A stretch of 64,000 nt of DNA from Halobiforma lacisalsi AJ5. Its GTDB lineage: Archaea > Halobacteriota > Halobacteria > Halobacteriales > Natrialbaceae. How positions within the stretch are numbered: position 1 is the first letter of the stretch; every line of letters begins with the position of its first letter. A program made the translations under genes and the position numbers. The notes beneath the pieces were generated by a model that saw only the letters and a list, made by a program, of their open reading frames with translations, was not told where the DNA came from and searched no databases. Shown in pieces: positions 24,573 to 33,242 of the stretch. Location: positions 2,666,001 to 2,730,000 of the forward strand of contig NZ_CP019285.1 of the NCBI RefSeq assembly GCF_000226975.2. Direction: 5' to 3'.

Positions 24573-24809
24573 ATGAGCTTCGAGGAAGACGACCACGTCG
24601 TCCTGCACGACGAGCACAGCGAATTCGACGGAGAGACCGGCACGATCACCCAGACGATGGAGTCCATGTTCGGCGACGTCACCTACACCGTCAGCTTCGA
24701 AGACGGGCAGGAAGCCGGCGTTCCCGAGGACGCCCTCGAGGCGGCCGACGAGGCCCCGGACGCCGACGATGAAGACGACGCCGACGCCGACGCCGAAGCC
24801 GACGAGTAA
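24573..24809 (+). CDS. small SH3/KOW-like acidic protein
   Basis: A 78-residue protein. Residues 1-55 (DHVVLHDEHSEFDGETGTIT, YTVSFEDGQEAGVPEDALE) have the short-strand pattern of an SH3 or KOW-like barrel, and the last 20 residues are almost only Asp, Glu and Ala. The barrel might bind nucleic acid or protein; the tail fits a halophilic cytosol. It lies just upstream of, and co-directional with, an RNA-binding protein gene, about 110 bp away. The function is not known to me. Confidence 0.75.
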   Translation: MSFEEDDHVVLHDEHSEFDGETGTITQTMESMFGDVTYTVSFEDGQEAGVPEDALEAADEAPDADDEDDADADAEADE

Positions 24810-24917
24810 CCGACTGGTCGTCGCCTCGCGCACCGCGTCGCGTTCCGCGTTCCGCGTTCCGCCGGAGGTCGACTCCGGCGACCGAACCTCGAGTTTCAGT
24901 ACACTACCGAACCGCAG

Positions 24918-25403
24918 ATGCCACAGATTCCGCTTCACTACGTCGACTTACGGACGTTCTGTTACGCCACGGAGGACGAAAAGCGCGTCGAGGAGGCGCT
25001 CCGGACGTTCCTTCCGGGCGATGACGACGAGAGCGATAGGGACGAGGACGAGGACGAGGACGAGGAGCCGTTCCCGATCGAACGCACCGAAAGCGAGGGC
25101 CACTACGGCGACCGGATCCTCGTCCTCTCCGCTCGCGTCGAGAACGCCGACGACGTCCGGTACGTCCTCTCGCGACTCGCCGACCTCGAGGAGTTCGACC
25201 GGCTGATCGACGAACTCGACGATCGGGTCACTGAGAACACCGAACTCTTCTTGCGACTGGACAAACAGGCCGCGTTCGGCGGGGACGTCCGACTCGGCGA
25301 GGGACTCACTTTCCGAGGGAAGGTCGAGGCCTACCCAGCGAAAAAAGAGCAAGCCGTCGAGAACGCGGAGGAAGTTCTCACGCGACTCCGCGACCAGGGG
25401 TGA
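24918..25403 (+). CDS. RNA-binding protein of the archaeal exosome-associated family (COG1325-like)
   Basis: A 161-residue protein. The opening IPLHYVDLRTFCYATEDEKR and the segments LVLSARVENADDVRYVLSRL and LFLRLDKQAAFGGDVRLGEG fit the small archaeal RNA-binding family once annotated as exosome subunit. An Asp/Glu-rich insertion (about residues 36-50) is a halophile-specific expansion of a loop. It probably binds structured RNA in the cytoplasm. The single gene is preceded by a cagtacactaccgaaccgcag leader. Confidence 0.85.
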   Translation: MPQIPLHYVDLRTFCYATEDEKRVEEALRTFLPGDDDESDRDEDEDEDEEPFPIERTESEGHYGDRILVLSARVENADDVRYVLSRLADLEEFDRLIDELDDRVTENTELFLRLDKQAAFGGDVRLGEGLTFRGKVEAYPAKKEQAVENAEEVLTRLRDQG

Positions 25404-25693
25404 CCTACGGCCCCTCTGCGACTGACGGTCTTTGCCCTTCTCCCTTCTCTGCCCTCTTCGTCGCGGTTCCGACCGAGAGACTACGCCACCTCGAGCGGAC
25501 GTGGTAATCGTCCTTTCAGGAATACCAACTCGCCGCGAAACGATCGAGCAACCCCTGGGCGACCCCCGACACTAACGTGGTCCCGGACCGATTGATTCGA
25601 CCGGACCTGATGCCGCTGCCGGTCTGGGGCGCTCCCCCGACCAAGAATTGACGACGAAACCACAGCCGTCGGACCGTCAACGACAGGTGAGAA

Positions 25694-26938
25694 ATGGTAG
25701 AAACAGTCTCGATCGACATCCTGAGTCTCCTGCTCGTACTGACCGTCGCGTGGATCTTCGGCGCGATCGCCGAGCGGTTCGGCTATCCGACGATGATGGG
25801 CGAACTGTTTGCCGGCATCGCCTTCGGGCCCGCCTTGCTCGGAATCTTACAGCCCTCGGAACTGCTCTCCGTGCTGGCCGAGTTCGGCGTGTTCATCCTG
25901 ATGGTCTACGTCGGGATGGAGGTCGACCTCCGTGAACTGTTTCGGCTCGGTACCCAGTCGCTGCTGATCGCGTTCGGGGCTTTCGTCATCCCCTTCGGGA
26001 TGGGGTTCGCGGCGGGCATCTGGCTGGACCTGTCGATCGGTGCGGCGCTGTTTCTCGGACTCGCGATGGCTGCGACGTCGCTTGCGACGAAGTCCCGCAT
26101 CCTCGCGGACCTCGAGTTGCTCGACACGCGGATCGCGAACGTGTTGCTCGGCGGCGCGCTGGCTTCGGACGTCGGCGTTCTCGTCGTGTTCGCAGGTGTC
26201 GACAGCTACGTGACCGCGGGCGCGTTCGATCCGGCCGAACTCGGGATCATCATCGCCCAGGCGATCGGCTTTTTCGCGGTGACGCTCGTGCTCGGCTACC
26301 GCTTCCTGCCGGTCGCCTGGCGCACGATCGAACGCCAGCGCGAGCGATACGGCTTCGTCGACCGGACCACCGCGTTTACCTTCGCGTTGCTCGTCTCCCT
26401 GCTGTTCGCCCAGCTGGCGACGCTCGCCGACCTCCACATGATCATCGGCGGCTTCATGGCCGGCATGTTCCTCCGGCAGTCCGACGTCGAACCCGGGCTG
26501 TACGAGCACATGCACACCGTCATCTACGATCTCGCGATGGGGCTGTTCGCACCGGTCTTCTTCGTCACCGTGGGCTTCCAGATCACCTTCGGGGTGTTCT
26601 CCGATTCGTTCGTCATCCTCGCGGGCCTGGTTACCGTCGCCTTCCTCGGGAAGATCATCGGGTCGTGGCTGTTCGCCCTGCCGACATCGCTGACCTCGCG
26701 TGAGGGGCTGGTCGTCGGCTTCGGCATGAACGGCCGCGGAACGGTCGAAATCATCATCGCACAGGTCGCCTTCGAGGCCGGCGTCATCGGCCAGTCGCTG
26801 TTCTCGATCCTGGTCTTCATCGCCATCTTCACGACCGCACTCGTCCCGGTTACCGTCACCTGGGGTGTGCGACTGCTCGAGTCGGCGGACGAACTGGTCT
26901 ACGTCGACACCACTCCACAGTCGTCCGGGTCGGAGTAA
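25694..26938 (+). CDS. CPA2-type cation/proton antiporter (Kef/NapA-like)
   Basis: A 414-residue membrane protein with about 12 helices. The N-terminal motif GYPTMMGELFAGIAFGPALLG and the later LADLHMIIGGFMAGMFLR and FGMNGRGTVEIIIA are typical of the Na+/H+ exchanger domain of the CPA2 family. It ends shortly after the last helix, with no TrkA-N or USP domain, so it is the bare antiporter type. It would exchange Na+ or K+ for H+ at the cell membrane. It is single, with about 290 bp of gene-free DNA upstream in which I see no other feature. Confidence 0.88.
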   Translation: MVETVSIDILSLLLVLTVAWIFGAIAERFGYPTMMGELFAGIAFGPALLGILQPSELLSVLAEFGVFILMVYVGMEVDLRELFRLGTQSLLIAFGAFVIPFGMGFAAGIWLDLSIGAALFLGLAMAATSLATKSRILADLELLDTRIANVLLGGALASDVGVLVVFAGVDSYVTAGAFDPAELGIIIAQAIGFFAVTLVLGYRFLPVAWRTIERQRERYGFVDRTTAFTFALLVSLLFAQLATLADLHMIIGGFMAGMFLRQSDVEPGLYEHMHTVIYDLAMGLFAPVFFVTVGFQITFGVFSDSFVILAGLVTVAFLGKIIGSWLFALPTSLTSREGLVVGFGMNGRGTVEIIIAQVAFEAGVIGQSLFSILVFIAIFTTALVPVTVTWGVRLLESADELVYVDTTPQSSGSE

Positions 26939-27032
26939 CGCTGACGGCAAACCCAGCCCGTCGACGCGGGCGCCGATACTGAGCCGTCGTTAGGGGCCAA
27001 GTGTTATTCGGCTCGGCTCCCTAGTTTGCTTG

Positions 27033-28184
27033 ATGGACATCCTCACACATATCCTCGTCGGGGGGCTGATGCAGGTCGGACTCGAGGATCCGCTGGTACT
27101 CGTCGGAGCGCTGGTGCTCGTGGTCGTCCTCGCGACCGTCTGGTCGATGGTCGAGATCGTCGACGCCTACAACAGGGGTGCACTGACCGTCTTCGGGGAG
27201 TACCGCAAACTGCTCGAGCCGGGACTGAACATCGTCCCGCCGTTCGTCTCGCGGGTCTACACGTTCGACATGCGGACCCAGACGATCGACGTCCCGAGCC
27301 AGGAAGCGATCACTCGCGACAACTCGCCCGTAACCGCCGACGCAGTCGTCTACATCCGGGTGATGAACGCCAAACGCGCGTTCCTCGAGGTCGACGACTA
27401 CGAGCGCGCGGTCTCGAACCTCGCGCAGACGACCCTTCGCGCGGTGATTGGCGACATGGAACTCGACGACACCCTCAGCCGGCGCGAGATGATCAACGAG
27501 CGGATCCGCACAGAACTCGACGAACCCACGGACGAGTGGGGGATCCGCGTCGAGAGCGTCGAGGTCCGGGAAGTGACGCCCTCGCGGGACGTCAAGGGCG
27601 CGATGGAGCAACAGACCTCCGCAGAGCGTAAGCGTCGCGCGATGATCCTCGAGGCCCAGGGGGAACGACGCAGCGCGATCGAGAAGGCCGAAGGACAGAA
27701 GCAGTCGAACATCATCCGCGCCCAGGGTGAGAAGCAAAGCCAGATCCTCGAGGCCCAGGGTGACTCCATCTCGACCGTCCTGCGCGCTCGCTCCGCGGAA
27801 TCGATGGGCGAACGCGCGGTCATCGACAGGGGGATGGAGACGCTCGAGCGGATCGGGCAGAGCGAGTCCACGACCTTCGTCATGCCACAGGAGCTGACCT
27901 CGATGGTCGGTCGCTACGGCAAACACCTCTCGGGCAGCGACGTCGCCGAGGGGAACGGCAAACTCGAGAGCCTCGAGTTCGACGAGGAGACCCGCGAACT
28001 GATCGGCCTGGACGACATCGCCGAGATCATCGGCGAGATCGAGGAAGCCGAGATGGACGTCGAGGCGATGGAGAAGGAGGCCCAGGCGATCAAGGAGGGC
28101 GAGGACATGCCGTCGGAGGGCGGAGACGTCGTCGACGTTCCGGAGACGCGCCAGGACGGCGGATCGGATGCCGACGGCTCCTGA
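27033..28184 (+). CDS. SPFH/band 7 (stomatin-like) membrane protein
   Basis: A 383-residue protein with one N-terminal helix (about 15-38), the SPFH domain (GLNIVPPFVSRVYTFDMRTQ, DNSPVTADAVVYIRV) and a long charged coiled coil with repeats of the AQGE/AEGQK type (about 200-255), then an acidic tail. Stomatin-like proteins oligomerise at the membrane and often partner with NfeD-type proteins; none is adjacent. A TTG codon precedes the ATG and could be used instead. The role is probably membrane organisation or quality control. Confidence 0.9.
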   Translation: MDILTHILVGGLMQVGLEDPLVLVGALVLVVVLATVWSMVEIVDAYNRGALTVFGEYRKLLEPGLNIVPPFVSRVYTFDMRTQTIDVPSQEAITRDNSPVTADAVVYIRVMNAKRAFLEVDDYERAVSNLAQTTLRAVIGDMELDDTLSRREMINERIRTELDEPTDEWGIRVESVEVREVTPSRDVKGAMEQQTSAERKRRAMILEAQGERRSAIEKAEGQKQSNIIRAQGEKQSQILEAQGDSISTVLRARSAESMGERAVIDRGMETLERIGQSESTTFVMPQELTSMVGRYGKHLSGSDVAEGNGKLESLEFDEETRELIGLDDIAEIIGEIEEAEMDVEAMEKEAQAIKEGEDMPSEGGDVVDVPETRQDGGSDADGS

Positions 28185-28286
28185 CGATCGGAGCTGCGAC
28201 TCCCGGTGCGTGCCGTCCGGAAAACCGCGGGAAGGGGGCCGGGAACGAGCGCGGCTCTTTTGCCCCCTCCCCGTGACCGTTCGGGT

Positions 28287-30034
28287 ATGCAAGTCCACGT
28301 CGTCGGCGACGACCCGGTCTATTCGGCCGTCGTCGCCGCGCTCGGTGACGTCGACGTCACCGTCGAAGACGCGACCCCGGACGAGCTCGCGGACGCGCGC
28401 TTCGCAGTCGTCGGGGACGTCGCCGGGGCAGCGACTTTCGAACGGGCGAACGAGTCGGCCCTGGCCGGCGACACTCCCTGGATCGCCGTCGAGATCGGCG
28501 GCGTCGGCGGCCAGCCGCTGTCGACCGTCGACGCCGCGGTGTCGGGGTTCGCCCCCGGAGCGGGAACGGGCTGTTTCGACTGCCTCCGGGCACGCGTCGC
28601 CTCCCACGTCGGGGACGCGGACGAGAGCCCGCAGGCAGACCGCAGCGCGGCCCGACTCGCCGGCGCGATCGCCGGTCGCGAGTGCGTCCGCGTGTTCTCG
28701 GGTGACGAACGATCGATCGTCGGCAGCGTCGTCGAACTCCCGCACCAGCGCCGACGGTTCCTCCCGGTTCCCGGCTGTGGCTGTGCGGACGGGGACGAAC
28801 GGGACCGTACCCTCAGCCGCGACGACGACGCGCTCGCCCTCGAGATGGCCGTCGAACGTGTCGAGGCTGCGATCGACGACCGTGTAGGTATCGTCGAGAG
28901 CATTGGCGAGGTCGAGTCGTTCCCCGCTCCCTACTACCTGGCGACGAACGCCGACACCTCGGTCTACAGCGACGCGGACGCGCCGACCCAGGCCGCCGGA
29001 GTCGCGACCGACTGGAACGCGGCCCTGATGAAAGCCGTCGGCGAGGGCCTCGAGCGGTACTGTGCCGGCGTCTACCGCGAGTCGGCGTTCGTCCACGCGA
29101 GCGAGGACGACCTCGAGGCAGACGGCGAAACCGCGGTATCGCCGACCGCGCTCGTCCGGCCCGACGACGCGCCCGCCTACGACTCGAGCGAGGAGCACCG
29201 GTGGGTCCCCGGTGAAAACCTCGCGACCGGGGACCAGGCCCACCTGCCGGCCGCGGCCGTCCAGTTCCCACAGCCCGGCCCGCGGCTCGTCCCCGCGATC
29301 ACGACCGGGCTCGGCCTCGGCTCCTCGACGGTCGATGCCCTGCTATCCGGGCTGACCGAGGTCATCGAGCGCGACGCGACGATGCTCGCGTGGTACTCGA
29401 CGTTCGACCCGCTCGGGCTGGCCGTCGACGACGAGGCGTTCGACGCCCTCGAGCGACGCGCACGCAGCGAGGGGCTGTCGGTGACGCCGCTGCTCGTGAC
29501 CCAGGACGTCGACGTGCCGGTCGTCGCGGTCGCGGTCCACCGCGATCCGGCCGCCGCGCCCGTCGACGAGACCGCGGACGAGTGGCCCGCGTTCGCCGTC
29601 GGCTCGGCGGCCGGTCTCGACGCGACCGCGGCCGCGGTCGCCGCACTCGAGGAAGGGCTACAGAACTGGATGGAGTTGCGGAACCTCGGCCCCGACGACG
29701 CCGACGAGGCCTCGGGCGCGATCGGCGAGTACGCCGCGTTCCCCGAGCGAGCGCAGTCGTTCGTCGACGTCGAGCGGACGATCCCCGCGGCGAGTGTTGG
29801 GCCCGATCCCGTCCCGACCGGCGCGGACCGGCTCCCCCCGGTCTCACGCCGTACGCGGCCCGGCTGACGACCCGGGACGTCTCGTCGATCGGGTTCGAGG
29901 CCGTTCGCGTCGTCGTCCCCGGGGCGCAGCCGCTGTTTACCGGCGAGCCGTACTTCGGCGAGCGCGCACGGAGCGTGCCCGAAGATCTGGGGTTCGAGCC
30001 GCGGCTCGAGCGGGCGTTCCACCCCTATCCGTAG
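28287..30034 (+). pseudogene. SagD-type YcaO protein, interrupted by one frameshift in a C6 run
   Basis: Restored length is about 580 residues. The N-terminal third is E1/ocin-like with paired zinc cysteines (GCFDCLRAR and PGCGCADG). The YcaO ATP-binding core follows with LMKAVGEGLERYC, LTEVIERDATMLAW and ALEEGLQNWMEL. The first frame ends as ADRLPPVSRR; homologous sequence continues one base off as GLTPYAARLTTRDVSSIGFE to a C-terminal HPYP. The indel lies in six cytosines at 29,834-29,839, a classic error site. SagD-like YcaO proteins cyclise Cys/Ser/Thr in ribosomal peptides. No precursor peptide, dehydrogenase or transporter is adjacent, so the substrate is unknown. Without repair the YcaO core lacks its C-terminal proline-rich tail, which is needed in the family. 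Confidence 0.82.
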
Positions 30035-30057
30035 GGCGGCGGACGGCGGCCGGAAAA

Positions 30058-30519
30058 TCAGTCGTCGGACTCGGACTCGTCGTCGGTCGTTTCCTCGGTC
30101 GGACCGCCGTCGACGGTCGTGTTCCCCTCGTCGTCGCCGCGGTGGACGTCGATGACCAGGTCGTCGTCCCGGACGTAGACGTTCACGTGTCGGGTCTCCG
30201 GCGTGATCGAGACCTCCCTGATCTCTTCTTGCTCGGTGCCGTCGAACTTGATGACCCGGAACCGCTGGTCGGTCCGCTCGAGATGCTGGGGCATCGCCCG
30301 CTCGCCGGGCGTCACGGTGAAGCTCTCGTCGTAGGTCTGTCGGTTGGTCTCGGACTCGTGGGCCTCGAGGCGCAGGTTGTAGGAGTCGTCGGCTTCGTTG
30401 ACGATCTCGAGGGTGACGACGCCCTGAACGCTGAAGTGTTCTCGAACGCCCTCGAGACAGCCGGCGAGGCCGGCCATCGTCGCGACGCCCGCGGTCCGGA
30501 GTACCGTGCGACGGTTCAC
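30058..30519 (-). CDS. Tat-exported lipoprotein of unknown function
   Basis: A 153-residue protein with a short twin-arginine signal (NRRTVLRTAGVATMAGLAGC) whose lipobox Cys lies at about residue 20. The mature part is strand-rich (VVTLEIVNEADDSYNLRLEA, RHVNVYVRDDDLVIDV), suggesting an Ig-like fold, and ends in an acidic tail. The GTG start was chosen because it begins the signal; upstream sequence is basic and non-coding in type. It is divergent from the cupin gene with 106 bp between. The function is not recognised. Confidence 0.78.
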   Translation of the reverse strand: MNRRTVLRTAGVATMAGLAGCLEGVREHFSVQGVVTLEIVNEADDSYNLRLEAHESETNRQTYDESFTVTPGERAMPQHLERTDQRFRVIKFDGTEQEEIREVSITPETRHVNVYVRDDDLVIDVHRGDDEGNTTVDGGPTEETTDDESESDD

Positions 30520-30625
30520 GACGAATCGTCGGGGCCGGACAAAGGTAGGCGTTACTCTTCGCCGGGGAGCGATTTGACGTGTCCTCGGCCCAGGGATTTT
30601 TGTCAATCCATACGGACGACGTGGC

Positions 30626-31129
30626 ATGGAGAAAGTCACGATCGACGACGTCGAGACCCAGCCGAACCCGATGGGCGTCCACTCGATCAGACGCCCGATC
30701 TCGGCGGCGCTTGGCTGTACCGATTTCGCGATGAACTACTTCGAACTCGAGCCCGGCGAGTCCTTCTCCGGCGGCTATCACACCCACCACGACCAGGAGG
30801 AAGTCTTCTACGTCCAGTCGGGGACGGCGACGTTCGATACCGAGAACGGGGAGGTCGCCGTCGACGCGGGCGAGGTGATCCGGTTCGCCCCCGGCGAGTT
30901 CCAGCACGGCTACAACGCCGAGGGCGCAACCGAACCCGTCGTCGGGTTCGCCTTCGGCGCGCCCGGGCCGAGACACGACTGGGACGAGATCGAGTCGGTG
31001 GTCCACTGTCGGGAGTGCGACGCGGAACGGGGACACGGGCTGGAACTCACGGACGACGGCGCGTTCCGGATGGAGTGTACCGAGTGTGGCACCGCGTTCA
31101 CGATCGGTGGGGCGGGCGACTCCGCGTGA
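30626..31129 (+). CDS. cupin protein with C-terminal zinc ribbon
   Basis: A 167-residue protein. The cupin core (about 40-115) shows both motifs: GGYHTHHDQEEVFYVQSG and APGEFQHGYN, with metal-binding histidines. A C-terminal two-CxxC zinc ribbon (HCRECDAERG ... MECTECGTAF) follows. The cupin may bind metal and a small molecule; the ribbon hints at a partner or nucleic acid. The fused layout recurs in haloarchaea, with no assigned reaction to my knowledge. TATA-like tttttgtcaa lies about 30 bp upstream. Confidence 0.85.
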   Translation: MEKVTIDDVETQPNPMGVHSIRRPISAALGCTDFAMNYFELEPGESFSGGYHTHHDQEEVFYVQSGTATFDTENGEVAVDAGEVIRFAPGEFQHGYNAEGATEPVVGFAFGAPGPRHDWDEIESVVHCRECDAERGHGLELTDDGAFRMECTECGTAFTIGGAGDSA

Positions 31130-31293
31130 CTGGCACGGATGTGGGCAGGTGGCCCGCGTCAGGTCTGCCGAACGCCGGATAACGGAGCGGTCGCGATCCG
31201 ACCGAAGAAGGGCGGGAAAGTGGGAACGGGCTCCTGTCTCGAGCCGATGGGCGAACCACCTGACGAACGTCGCGTCGCTCGAGGGGGGTTCCG

Positions 31294-32796
31294 TCAGTTA
31301 CCGTCGGGCGAGTAGTTCGGCGCCTCGTCGGTAATGACGACGTCGTGGGCGTGGCTCTCGGCCTGGCCGGCCGAGGAGACGCGGACGAACTCGCTGCGTT
31401 CCTTGAATTCGGGGATCGTTTCGGCGCCGACGTAGCCCATCCCGGACTGCATCCCGCCGGCGAGCTGGTGGAGTTCGGACTTGAGAGTGCCCTTGTACGG
31501 CGTCGCGGCCTCGACGCCCTCGGGGACGTAATCCTCCTCCTCGTCGGGTTCCTCCTTGAGGTAGCGGTCGCTGTCGCCGGATTTCATCGCGCCGACCGAG
31601 CCCATGCCGCGGTACTGCTTGTACTTCTTGCCGTTCATGGTGACGACACGACCCGGCGCTTCGTCCGTGCCGGCGAAGTACGAGCCGAGCATGACCGCGT
31701 CGGCACCGGCGGCGACGGCCTTGATCGCGTCGCCGGAGTAACGGATGCCGCCGTCGGCGATGACGGGCACGTCGTGTTCGCTCGCGACGTCCGCGACCTG
31801 CGCGACGGCCGTGATCTGGGGCATCCCCGCCCCGGAGACGACGCGGGTCGTACAGATCGAACCCGGCCCGATACCGACCTTGATGCCGTCCGCGAAGTCG
31901 ACCAGTTCCGCCGCGGCCTCGCGCGTGCCGACGTTGCCGACGACGACGTCCGCGTCGACCGACTCCTTGATGTCGCGTGCGCCCTCGATGACGTTCCGGT
32001 TGTGCGCGTGTGCGGTATCGATGAAGAGGACGTCGGCGCCGGCCTCGTCGGCGGCCGCGGCGCGGTCCTCCTCGAAGGGACTGACCGCGACGCCCAGGCG
32101 AAGTCGACCGTCCTCGTCGCGGACGGCCTCGCTGTACTCCCGGCGCTGGAGGATCCCCTGCATCGTGACGAGCCCGACGAGGAGGTTCTCGTCGTCGACG
32201 ACCGGGACGCGTTCGATCTTGTGCTCGTACATCAGGTCGAACGCGTCGCGGGGATCGACGCCCTCGTCGACCGTGATGACCTCGTCGGTCATCGCCTCCG
32301 TGACGGGGTCGTCCTCGTTGACCTCGAGGTGGGGCCGGATGTCCGTACTCGAGATGATACCCAGCACCTCGCCGCGGGTGTTGACGACGGGTGCACCGCC
32401 GACACCCTCGTGGGCCATCAGGTTGTCGACCTCGCGGACGGTCATCTCCGGGTCCGCGGTGACGACGTCGTCGTAGGGGATCACGAGTTCGTCGGCGCTT
32501 TTGACGCGCTCGATCTCCTCGACCATCTCGTCGATGTTCATGTTCCGGTGGAGGACGCCGAGACCGCCGTGTCGAGCCATCGCGATTGCCATCTCGCTCT
32601 CGGTGACGGTGTCCATCGCGGCCGAGAGGATCGGGACCGACACCTCGACGTTCGTGGAGACTCGCGAGGAAAGGTCGGCGTCGTCGGGTTCGACTCGGCT
32701 CTCTTTCGGCCGGAGAAGGACGTCGTCGAACGTCAGCGCTTCCGGTACCTGGAGTTTCGAAGAATAGGGCTCGTGCTCTGGAACGTCGTTCGCCAT
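31294..32796 (-). CDS. guaB: inosine-5'-monophosphate dehydrogenase
   Basis: A 500-residue enzyme that oxidises IMP to XMP in GMP synthesis. The TIM barrel starts with ALTFDDVLLRP; two CBS domains lie at about 105-225 (ERVPVVDDENLLVGLVT); the catalytic loop GPGSICTTRVV holds the active Cys; and YRGMGS and the GGMQSGMGY segment bind the nucleotide. The start ATG gives MANDVPEHEP; longer upstream sequence is not conserved in type. It is a single gene reading away from about 450 bp of unusual intergenic DNA. Confidence 0.95.
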   Translation of the reverse strand: MANDVPEHEPYSSKLQVPEALTFDDVLLRPKESRVEPDDADLSSRVSTNVEVSVPILSAAMDTVTESEMAIAMARHGGLGVLHRNMNIDEMVEEIERVKSADELVIPYDDVVTADPEMTVREVDNLMAHEGVGGAPVVNTRGEVLGIISSTDIRPHLEVNEDDPVTEAMTDEVITVDEGVDPRDAFDLMYEHKIERVPVVDDENLLVGLVTMQGILQRREYSEAVRDEDGRLRLGVAVSPFEEDRAAAADEAGADVLFIDTAHAHNRNVIEGARDIKESVDADVVVGNVGTREAAAELVDFADGIKVGIGPGSICTTRVVSGAGMPQITAVAQVADVASEHDVPVIADGGIRYSGDAIKAVAAGADAVMLGSYFAGTDEAPGRVVTMNGKKYKQYRGMGSVGAMKSGDSDRYLKEEPDEEEDYVPEGVEAATPYKGTLKSELHQLAGGMQSGMGYVGAETIPEFKERSEFVRVSSAGQAESHAHDVVITDEAPNYSPDGN

Positions 32797-33242
32797 GTAA
32801 ACCGTCCGAACCCGCGGGTGAAAAGCGTTGCGAGATTGACCACGTCGGCGACCCACTGTCCGTTATCGAGACACACGTTACGCGGTAGCAGCACCCAATA
32901 AACGGCAGATCCGTACATTACGACCCGAATATGGCTGTTAGTGTCGGAGACCAAATGTATCGTGAAACGCCGTCTCACACAACGTTTATGGACAATCCGG
33001 CCGTCCGTCTGGATATGCACGCTGTGAGTTCCAGCGAAGCCCGAATCGGTGGTCGGATGAGTGCGGTCTCCGCCTCCAGCTTTAAATTCGGGAATACACG
33101 AAAACTCACAGCACGAGGCCTCAACCGGACGATCTGGCAACCGATTATTCGGTCATGGTGCCAGGTTCATTCCCACAGTTACCATCGGGATCGTCCGTCA
33201 TATCACCCATCGGCCTCGGGTCATGGCCATCGACCCTGAGAA
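32797..33242. other. intergenic region between divergent guaB and the DUF5794-like gene
   Basis: No gene is convincing. An open frame of about 100 codons on the plus strand and one of about 130 on the minus strand have atypical composition (few acidic residues). The region is AT-richer than the surroundings, probably holds both promoters, and contains a structured inverted-repeat element listed separately. Confidence 0.5.
33021..33112. repeat. 92-bp nested inverted-repeat element (MITE-like or structured RNA)
   Basis: The ends GCTGTGAGTT and AACTCACAGC are perfect 10-bp inverted repeats. Inside, CCCGAAT (33,040-33,046) pairs with ATTCGGG (33,086-33,092), and GCGG-TCT-CCGC forms a small hairpin at 33,063-33,073. 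The whole could fold as one cruciform or RNA with three stacked stems. No target-site duplication is obvious. It may be a miniature transposable element or a non-coding RNA; I cannot tell which. Confidence 0.45.

Noticed and set aside
32803..33140. Possible protein genes in the guaB/DUF5794 gap
   Set aside because: Neither strand gives haloarchaeal composition or a recognisable motif; the inverted-repeat element explains the structure better.
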